NCBI GenBank assembly: GCA_029054535.1
Contig: JAIDFC010000238.1
Coordinates: 1 to 15,138 of the forward strand
Direction of reading: 5' to 3'
DNA from: Rikenella sp.
GTDB taxonomy: Bacteria > Bacteroidota > Bacteroidia > Bacteroidales > Rikenellaceae
Length of the DNA: 15,138 bases
Below, in pieces: positions 8,999 through 13,531 of the stretch (position 1 is the first letter of the stretch; every line of letters starts with the position of its first letter). Made by a program: the position numbers and the translations under genes. Under the pieces are notes generated by a model. That model was not told where the DNA came from, ran no database searches, and saw only the letters and a list, made by a program, of their open reading frames with translations.

Positions 8999-9130
8999 CA
9001 TATAGCGGCTTCTCCTTAGCTTTTATTAGAGTCCTCTGTGCCTTTAGGACGTTGCTCTTGGCTACGGCCAGACTTTTGCCCGGCGGGTTTTGTTGGGTTT
9101 TTGCGAAGTGCCCTTGACTCCGGTAGCCCA

Positions 9131-9183
9131 TTGCCCACCGCGGGCACGCGGGGCCGCGCGGCCTGAGCGCGTCTGACACGGTT
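9131..9183. repeat. Module A, copy 1
   Basis: Nearly identical to 12659-12709. It opens TTGCCCACCGCGGGCACGCG, continues into CGGCCTGAG, and ends GACACGGTT. It contains the small inverted repeat GCCC ... GGGC. Copy 1 has an additional GCG before CGGCCTGAG that is absent in copy 2. Confidence 0.8.
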
Positions 9184-9198
9184 TCTCGATGAGAAGAT

Positions 9199-9275
9199 CC
9201 CGCGCGCGACTGCTGGAGTAGGAAATCGTTGGAACAATGAGAATTGTTCCAACAAGATTTCCGCCAGCGCGCGGG
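9199..9275. repeat. Module C, copy 1: clamp plus variable 10-bp hairpin
   Basis: Nested inverted repeat. Outer arms are CCCGCGCG (9199-9206) and CGCGCGGG (9268-9275), then CTGG/CCAG, then the conserved clamp GGAAATC (9221-9227) and GATTTCC (9256-9262). Inside the clamp is a perfect 10-bp stem TTGGAACAAT (9229-9238)/ATTGTTCCAA (9243-9252) with loop GAGA. Clamp and outer arms match copy 2 at 12835-12910; the 10-bp stem does not match it in sequence, but both copies pair perfectly. Confidence 0.85.
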
Positions 9276-9288
9276 CAGAGAAAGAACA

Positions 9289-9363
9289 GTCGCCCGCCCG
9301 CCTAAGAAGGAATTTCAAAAGTTTCGCTTGTGGCGAAATCTTTATGAAATTCCCGCGGGCGAC
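9289..9363. repeat. Module B, copy 1: clamp plus variable hairpin
   Basis: Outer arms are GTCGCCCGC (9289-9297) and GCGGGCGAC (9355-9363); inner clamp is GAATTTC (9310-9316) and GAAATTC (9346-9352). The apical stem AAAGTTTCGC (9318-9327) pairs with GCGAAA, a bulged T and CTTT (9333-9343). The geometry is the same as copy 2 at 12711-12787, including the bulged T and the AT before the clamp, but four outer and one inner base pair of the apical stem are changed compensatorily. Confidence 0.85.
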
Positions 9364-9431
9364 GCGCAAAGACTGTTTTGAAACAGCCTCCGGGCCGGAC
9401 GTCCGGGAGCGGGCGCAATCTTTGACGCGTC
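9361..9431. repeat. Branched inverted repeat next to module B
   Basis: GACGCGCAAAGA (9361-9372) pairs with TCTTTG and CGCGTC (9419-9431) apart from one bulged A. The enclosed 46 bases contain CTGTTTTGAAACAG (9373-9386, 6-bp arms) and the palindrome CCGGACGTCCGG. This forms a three-way or four-way branched fold overlapping the last bases of module B. Confidence 0.65.
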
Positions 9432-9448
9432 AGCGGCAAAATTGCGGG

Positions 9449-9517
9449 CCTCCCGAGTGGGAGGCGTTCGGCCCGCGCACCCTTTGGGTGCGGTTTATGA
9501 CGATTCCGAATGAATCG
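9449..9517. repeat. Module D, copy 1
   Basis: Three consecutive hairpins: CCTCCC/GGGAGG (9449-9464); GCACCC-TTT-GGGTGC (9477-9491) followed by the conserved GGTTT; and CGATTC/GAATCG (9501-9517). Between the first two is GCGTTCGGCCCGC, shared with the copy at 13086. Confidence 0.8.
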
Positions 9518-9558
9518 CCCATCGCGCGGTCAAAGCAAGAGTGCAGAGGTTCGGAAAT

Positions 9559-9678
9559 CCCGCCCTGTGGGCGGGCGAGCCCCCGCCACCCCGAGCGGGG
9601 CGCGCCACTTCGTCGGAGCTCGTGGCTTTTTCCCGCTGGCGGGGACTCGCGTTTTGGTCCGGCGGTCCTATTCGCGAG
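9559..9678. repeat. Cluster of GC hairpins unique to array 1
   Basis: CCCGCCC-TGT-GGGCGGG (9559-9575), CCCC-GAGC-GGGG (9589-9600), CCCGC-TG-GCGGG (9632-9643), and CTCGCG ... CGCGAG (9646-9678). I did not find second copies of these in array 2. Confidence 0.65.
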
Positions 9679-9698
9679 CCTCGCAGTCTCGGGTCGCC

Positions 9699-9755
9699 GC
9701 CAGCGGAGCCTATCCAAGTAAACTCCAGTTTTCGAGTGCCGAGCGGCACCGGCCC
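9699..9755. repeat. Module F, copy 1
   Basis: It opens with GCCAGCGG, followed by a segment that differs from copy 2, then a 36-bp core (9720-9755) identical to 13358-13393. The core contains the hairpin GTGCCG-AG-CGGCAC. Confidence 0.85.
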
Positions 9756-9774
9756 GCCGCAGGGGGTGGCGGCG

Positions 9775-9800
9775 ATCCGCGCGACCGAAGGTCGCGGTTG
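9775..9800. repeat. Module D, copy 6
   Basis: GATCCGC is followed by the hairpin GCGACC-GAA-GGTCGC (9781-9795) and GGTTG. The same flank GATCCGC occurs at 9932-9938 without the hairpin. The arms match the copy at 13006, but the loop differs (GAA against GGC). Confidence 0.7.
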
Positions 9801-9819
9801 GTGAGCTGCAGTTGTAACT

Positions 9820-9914
9820 TGTTTCGGCATTAAACGGGTAGGACGCCGGGAGCGGCTGGCCCGCGCGCCCAGCGGCGAAGCCGCTCGGGGTGGTGGGCGC
9901 AAGGCCGAAGGAGG
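9820..9914. repeat. Module G, copy 1
   Basis: It starts at GTTTCGGCA and ends at AGGCCGAAGGAGG. GCGCCC (9865-9870) pairs with GGGCGC (9895-9900) around the inner hairpin AGCGGC-GAA-GCCGCT (9871-9885). Copy 2 is at 13149-13234, with altered outer arms that still pair. Confidence 0.8.
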
Positions 9915-9957
9915 TGGAATGGGAGGGCTACGATCCGCGCGGTTTGTTTCAAAGAAA
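9915..9957. repeat. Module D, hairpin-less copy
   Basis: GATCCGC (9932-9938) runs directly into GCGGTTTG. Compared with 9775-9800, the central 13 bp hairpin segment is absent, leaving the palindrome CCGCGCGG. It follows module G exactly as the hairpin-bearing copy at 13252 does in array 2. Confidence 0.6.
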
Positions 9958-10077
9958 AGATGATGGCGAGCATGCCGACTTGCAGAGTCGTGCCCCGAGA
10001 AACAAGATAGAAGACCTCGCAAAACAGAAGAGTAGAGTAGTAGTCTCAAAATAACCATAGATTTTTAGAGCAAGACG

Positions 10078-12522
10078 ATGAAAGTATTTAAATTCGGAGG
10101 GACCTCGGTCGGAAGCGCAGAGGGGTTGGAGCATATTCGGCAGATTATCGGCGGCGAGTCGGGTCGTGTCGTGGTGGTCGTTTCGGCGCTGGGCGGGGTA
10201 ACGGACCGGCTGATCGCTACCGGTCGACAGGCGGCGGGGGCCGATGCGGGGTATGTCGAGTCGTACGAGGCGATTTGCCGGCGGCATCGGGAGGCGATCT
10301 CGGAGAGCGTGCCCGCGGATTTGCAGCGCGAGACCTCGGCCCAGGTCGAAGCGTTGCTCGACGAGCTGGGAAATATCCTGCGCGGGGTTTTCCTGATCCA
10401 GGACCTCTCGGACAAGACCATGAATACCATCGTGAGCTATGGCGAACGGCTCAGCTCGCTGATCGTGAGCCGGATCGTCGACGATGCCGTGCTGCGCGAC
10501 GCGCGGGCTTTCATCAAGACCGAGCCGTATTTCAACAAGCATATCGTCGACTTCACGTTGACCAATGAACTGGTTCGGAGTACGTTTGCGGACACGGCGC
10601 GGGTGAGCGTCGTTCCGGGTTTCATCTCCTCGGACAAGACTACCGGCGAGGCGACGACGCTCGGACGGGGCGGATCGGACTATACCGCTGCGATTATCGC
10701 GGCGGCGGCGGGGGCCGAGGTGCTCAATATCTATACCGACGTGGACGGCTTCATGACCGCCGATCCTCGGGTGATCGGCAAGGCCTACCTGATCGAGTCG
10801 CTGACCTTTTTGGAGGCGATGGAACTGTGTAACTTCGGGGCGAAAGTGATCTATCCGCCGACGATCTTTCCGGCTTACAATCACAATATTCCGATCTATA
10901 TCAAGAACACCTATCGACCGGAGTGTCCCGGGACCTACATTTCGCGCCAGAAATCGGCGGTCGATGGAGATGTGCGGAAGGCGATCAAGGGGATCTCGTC
11001 GATCAACGACAGTTGTCTGCTGACGATTCGCGGTCTCGGGATGGTGGGCGTGATCGGGGTCAACTATCGGATTTTTAAGGCGTTGGCTAAGGCGGGGATC
11101 AGCGTTTTTCTCGTTTCGCAGGCTTCGAGCGAGAATACCACTTCGATCGGCGTGCGGCGCGACGATGCCGAACGGGCTCGGGAGGTGCTGAGCCGCGAGT
11201 TTGCGCAGGAGATCGGCATGGGCGAGATCGACGAGATCATGTTGGAGTGCGACCTGGCGACCGTGGCGATCGTGGGCGAGAACATGCGGGGATATCCGGG
11301 GATCGCCGGCAAACTCTTCGGTACGCTGGGACGGAACGGGATCAACGTGGTGGCGTGCGCGCAGGGGGCCAGCGAGACCAATATCTCGTTCGTGGTTCGG
11401 AGCGAGAGCTTGAGGAAGGCGCTGAATGTCATTCACGACTCCTTTTTTCTCTCGGAATATAAAGTGTTGAACTTGTTTCTGACCGGGATCGGGCTGGTGG
11501 GCGGTTCGCTCGTCGAGCAGATCCGCGAACAGCAGGAGGAACTGTTGCGGAACCACGCTTTGCGGATCAATGTGGTGGGTATTTCGAACTCGCGGCGCAG
11601 CATCTTCGACCGCGAGGGGATCGACCTGACCGACTATCGCGAGCGGCTCGAAAACGAGGGGCTGCCGACTACGCCGCAGACGGTGCGGGATAAGATTCTG
11701 GAGATGAATATCTTCAACTCGGTTTTCGTGGACTGTACGGCGAGTCCGGAGGTGGCGGAGATCTACGGCGATCTGCTGGGACATAACGTCTCGGTGGTTA
11801 CGGCGAATAAGATCGCGGCGTCGGCAGACTACGAACACTATGCGATGCTCAAGAACCTGGCTCGGACGCGGGGGGTGAAGTTCCTGTTCGAGACCAACGT
11901 GGGGGCGGGGCTGCCGATCATCAATACGATCAACGACTTGAGGCATAGCGGGGATACGATTCTGGGACTGCGGGCGGTGCTGAGCGGGACGTTGAACTAT
12001 ATTTTCAATGTTTTGTCGGAGGAGGTGCCGTTCAGTCGGGCGGTGGCGATGGCCAAAGAGGCGGGTTATGCGGAGCCGGATCCGAGGATCGACCTCAGCG
12101 GGACGGACGTGGTGAGGAAGCTGGTCATTTTGGCGCGCGAGTCGGGTTACCGGGTCGAGCAGGGCGATGTGGTGAAGAATCTTTTCGTGCCGGACCCTAT
12201 TTTCGAGGGTTCGACGGAGGATTTCTGGGCCAAGGTTCCGGCTTTGGATGCGGATTTCGAGGCTCGTCGGCGGGTGTTGGCGGCCGAGGGGAAACGCTGG
12301 CGGTTCGTGGCGTCGATGGAGAACGGCCGCTGTTCGGTGGGGCTGGAGACGGTCGAGGCGGGACACCCGTTCTACGATCTGGAGGGGAGCAATAACATCA
12401 TCCTGATTCGCACGACGCGTTACGACGAATATCCGCTCCAGATCAAAGGTTACGGTGCGGGAGCGTCGGTAACGGCGGCGGGGGTTTTTGCGGATATCAT
12501 GTCGATCGCCAATATTCAGTAG
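10078..12522 (+). CDS. thrA: Bifunctional aspartate kinase / homoserine dehydrogenase I
   Basis: Cytosolic fused enzyme for the first and third steps from aspartate toward threonine, methionine and isoleucine. Its 814 residues are close to the 820 of Escherichia coli ThrA. The N-terminal kinase has KFGGTSVG (5-12), SYGERLSS (120-127) and TTLGRGGSDYTAA (193-205). ACT regulatory domains occupy about 310-460 (two ACT-like beta patterns, LTIRGLGMVGVIG and VAIVGENMRG). The C-terminal dehydrogenase has the dinucleotide loop GIGLVGGS (470-477), TANK (575-578), ETNVGAGLP (605-613) and the signature GYAEPDPRIDLSGTD (663-677). Feedback inhibition by threonine is expected from the family, not shown. Neither thrB nor thrC lies next to it; both sides are hairpin arrays. 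ATG 10078 begins directly with the conserved first strand. No clear promoter or threonine-leader attenuator is visible in 9958-10077. Confidence 0.97.
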   Translation: MKVFKFGGTSVGSAEGLEHIRQIIGGESGRVVVVVSALGGVTDRLIATGRQAAGADAGYVESYEAICRRHREAISESVPADLQRETSAQVEALLDELGNILRGVFLIQDLSDKTMNTIVSYGERLSSLIVSRIVDDAVLRDARAFIKTEPYFNKHIVDFTLTNELVRSTFADTARVSVVPGFISSDKTTGEATTLGRGGSDYTAAIIAAAAGAEVLNIYTDVDGFMTADPRVIGKAYLIESLTFLEAMELCNFGAKVIYPPTIFPAYNHNIPIYIKNTYRPECPGTYISRQKSAVDGDVRKAIKGISSINDSCLLTIRGLGMVGVIGVNYRIFKALAKAGISVFLVSQASSENTTSIGVRRDDAERAREVLSREFAQEIGMGEIDEIMLECDLATVAIVGENMRGYPGIAGKLFGTLGRNGINVVACAQGASETNISFVVRSESLRKALNVIHDSFFLSEYKVLNLFLTGIGLVGGSLVEQIREQQEELLRNHALRINVVGISNSRRSIFDREGIDLTDYRERLENEGLPTTPQTVRDKILEMNIFNSVFVDCTASPEVAEIYGDLLGHNVSVVTANKIAASADYEHYAMLKNLARTRGVKFLFETNVGAGLPIINTINDLRHSGDTILGLRAVLSGTLNYIFNVLSEEVPFSRAVAMAKEAGYAEPDPRIDLSGTDVVRKLVILARESGYRVEQGDVVKNLFVPDPIFEGSTEDFWAKVPALDADFEARRRVLAAEGKRWRFVASMENGRCSVGLETVEAGHPFYDLEGSNNIILIRTTRYDEYPLQIKGYGAGASVTAAGVFADIMSIANIQ

Positions 12523-12525
12523 CTT

Positions 12526-12580
12526 TTGGGTGTTTTGCGGGGTTCTCTCGGCTGTAGTCGGTAACCCGCGCGCGGTCAGA
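12526..12580. repeat. Module E, copy 1, joined to a C-module end without hairpin
   Basis: TTGGGTGTTTTGC, GGTTCTCTCGG and GTAACCCGCGCGCG are shared with 12794-12844. GGGTT (12540-12544) pairs with AACCC (12563-12567). Here CCGCGCGCGG leads straight into TCAGAGA, the tail that follows module C at 9275 and 12910. The whole C hairpin is therefore missing at this site. Confidence 0.65.
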
Positions 12581-12658
12581 GATGGATTTTAGAATGGTAA
12601 AGCGATACGCAGTATCGGACGCGTTGCGTCTTTTACTTGGGTTTTCGCAGCCTTATAG

Positions 12659-12709
12659 TTGCCCACCGCGGGCACGCGGGGCCCGGCCTGAGGGCAGTTG
12701 GACACGGTT
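12659..12709. repeat. Module A, copy 2
   Basis: Matches 9131-9183 except for loss of one GCG triplet and changes just before GACACGGTT. Here it runs directly into module B; in array 1 it precedes module C. Confidence 0.8.
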
Positions 12710-12710
12710 C

Positions 12711-12787
12711 CGTCGCCCGCCCGCCTAAGAGGGGAATTTCGCTCGTTTGGCGTGAGCCAAATCGAGATGAAATTCCCGCGGGCGACG
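12711..12787. repeat. Module B, copy 2
   Basis: Outer arms CGTCGCCCGC/GCGGGCGACG; clamp GAATTTC (12734-12740)/GAAATTC (12769-12775). Apical stem CTCGTTTGGC (12742-12751) pairs with GCCAAA, a bulged T and CGAG (12756-12766), loop GTGA. Compare copy 1 at 9289-9363: same geometry, different paired bases. Confidence 0.85.
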
Positions 12788-12844
12788 CACCCGTTGGGTG
12801 TTTTGCTTGGGTTCTCTCGGTCTTTGTGAGTAACCCGCGCGCGC
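12788..12844. repeat. Module E, copy 2
   Basis: A short hairpin CACCC-GTT-GGGTG (12788-12800) leads into TTTTGC, then GGGTT (12809-12813) pairs with AACCC (12832-12836). It continues into the outer arm of module C copy 2, the hairpin-bearing counterpart of 12526-12580. Confidence 0.7.
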
Positions 12845-12910
12845 CTGCTGGGGTAGGAAATCGTTCAAAAGCGTGAGTCGCTTTTGAACAGGATTTCCGC
12901 CAGCGCGCGG
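12835..12910. repeat. Module C, copy 2
   Basis: Outer arms CCGCGCG (12835-12841)/CGCGCGG (12904-12910); clamp GGAAATC (12856-12862)/GATTTCC (12892-12898). Variable stem TTCAAAAGCG (12864-12873)/CGCTTTTGAA (12879-12888), loop TGAGT. The single G on the 5' side and the three bases CAG on the 3' side between clamp and stem mirror copy 1 (G and CAA). Confidence 0.85.
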
Positions 12911-12976
12911 ACAGATACAGTTTTTTAGTAGAAAGCCCGTCGCCGGCGGAGTAGCAAGAGAACGAAGAGAACGTTG

Positions 12977-13025
12977 CGCCCTCCGCATGGGGCGGCGTCG
13001 GGCGCGCGACCGGCGGTCGCGGTTT
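12977..13025. repeat. Module D, copy 5
   Basis: CGCCC/GGGCG (12977-12994) precedes the hairpin GCGACC-GGC-GGTCGC (13006-13020), followed by GGTTT. Confidence 0.7.
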
Positions 13026-13085
13026 ATGGTGAATTGAAAACGGGCTGGATAGAGTAGAGGCTGCCGATAAAAGACGCTGTGCGTC

Positions 13086-13132
13086 CCTCCCGAGGGGAGG
13101 CGTTCGGCCCGGGCGCCTTGCAGGCGCGGTTT
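13086..13132. repeat. Module D, copy 2
   Basis: CCTCCC-GAG-GGGAGG (13086-13100), then the shared CGTTCGGCCCG, then GCGCCT-TGC-AGGCGC (13113-13127) and GGTTT. The second hairpin has different arms from the copy at 9477 yet pairs fully. Confidence 0.8.
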
Positions 13133-13148
13133 GTTGCGGAAAAACGTG

Positions 13149-13234
13149 TTTCGGCACCTTGCAACCTGCAAGGTTGCCGGCCTTGTCGCCCAGCGGCGAA
13201 GCCGCTCTGGGGGGTGGGCGACAGGCCGAAGGAG
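13149..13234. repeat. Module G, copy 2
   Basis: GTTTCGGC opens the module and encloses the hairpin ACCTTGCA-ACC-TGCAAGGT (13156-13174). GTCGCCC (13185-13191) pairs with GGGCGAC (13216-13222) around AGCGGC-GAA-GCCGCT, and GGCC flanks both sides. In copy 1 the outer pair is GCGCCC/GGGCGC. Confidence 0.8.
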
Positions 13235-13296
13235 GCGAAGCTCCGGCCCGCGCACCCTGCGGGTGCGGTTTGCGGCGAATCTTTGTGAATCGTCCG
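13231..13296. repeat. Module D, copy 3
   Basis: GGAG-GCGAAG-CTCC (13231-13244), CGGCCCGC, then GCACCC-TGC-GGGTGC (13252-13266) and GGTTT. The tail CGAATC ... GAATCG resembles 9501-9517, and GCGCGCGGCCAAAG resembles the sequence after that copy. Confidence 0.75.
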
Positions 13297-13336
13297 GCGC
13301 GCGGCCAAAGAAGTACTGGAATAAAGAAGGGCCGTA

Positions 13337-13393
13337 GCCAGCGGTGGTTTGCCGAGCAAACTCCAGTTTTCGAGTGCCGAGCGGCACCGGCCC
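13337..13393. repeat. Module F, copy 2
   Basis: Opens GCCAGCGG like copy 1, then GTTTGC-CGA-GCAAAC, then the 36-bp core (13358-13393) identical to 9720-9755. The variable segment before the core has the same length (21 bp from GCCAGCGG to the core) in both copies. Confidence 0.85.
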
Positions 13394-13461
13394 TCCGCCT
13401 GGGGCGTCAAGGTGAGATCACGGAGGATTCCCGCGTTCGACAGTTTTCGATGGTCTTTTCG

Positions 13462-13477
13462 GGCCCTCCGCAGGGCC
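13462..13477. repeat. Small hairpin upstream of hemW
   Basis: GGCCCT-CCGC-AGGGCC, a 6-bp stem with a 4-nt loop, 54 bp before the hemW start. The words CCCTCCGC are shared with array modules at 12979 and 13391, so this is probably the last fragment of the array. No promoter motif is clear between it and hemW. Confidence 0.5.
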
Positions 13478-13531
13478 GCCGAATTTCACGATATCTCTCG
13501 GTAAGAAATCTTAGAAACCAAACCGGTCGGA

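Larger units (their letters stand above)
9100..9957. repeat. Hairpin-repeat array 1 (between fabI and thrA)
   Basis: A gene-free, GC-rich stretch packed with inverted repeats. Module order as I read it: A (9131), C (9199), B (9289), branched stem (9361), D (9449), several GC hairpins (9559-9678), F (9699), D (9775), G (9820), hairpin-less D (9903). Modules A, B, C, D, F and G recur in array 2 beyond thrA, in a different order. Open frames across it are Arg/Pro/Gly/Ser-rich, as expected of random GC-rich DNA. The 100 bp before it (9000-9100) show nothing I can name. I know of no named family that fits. Confidence 0.85.
12526..13480. repeat. Hairpin-repeat array 2 (between thrA and hemW)
   Basis: Second gene-free array, starting 3 bp after the thrA stop. 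Module order: E (12526), A (12659), B (12711), E (12788), C (12835), D (12977), D (13086), G (13149), D (13231), F (13337), and a short D-like piece at 13462. A to D, F and G are shared with array 1, in the same orientation but different order. Additional small hairpins sit between modules, for example CGATAC-GCA-GTATCG and GACGC-GTT-GCGTC near 12603-12630. I see no gene. Confidence 0.85.

Noticed and set aside
9960..10010. 16-residue open frame upstream of thrA as a threonine-attenuator leader peptide
   Set aside because: It lacks Thr/Ile codon runs (only two Thr) and no terminator with T run follows it.
9495..10058. 187-codon minus-strand frame across array 1
   Set aside because: Low-complexity Arg/Pro/Ser/Gly product, made open by GC-rich inverted repeats; no start context and no domain.
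10058..10065. TAGATTTT as the -7 element of a thrA promoter
   Set aside because: It misses the final G of TAnnTTTG and lies 12 bp from the start codon, leaving almost no leader.
9949..12366. 805-codon open frame on the minus strand opposite thrA
   Set aside because: Its product is rich in Arg, His and Pro without any family motif, and the plus strand encodes a textbook ThrA. Long antisense frames are expected opposite GC-rich genes.
12725..13387. 220-codon minus-strand frame across array 2, sharing PLGTRKLEF with the array 1 frame
   Set aside because: The shared peptide is simply the translation of the identical 36-bp module F core. The rest does not align and is low complexity.
9100..13480. 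CRISPR array or integron attC array
   Set aside because: There are no regularly spaced identical repeats with unique spacers, no gene cassettes, and no recombinase, cas or integrase gene; the modules are irregular in size and order.
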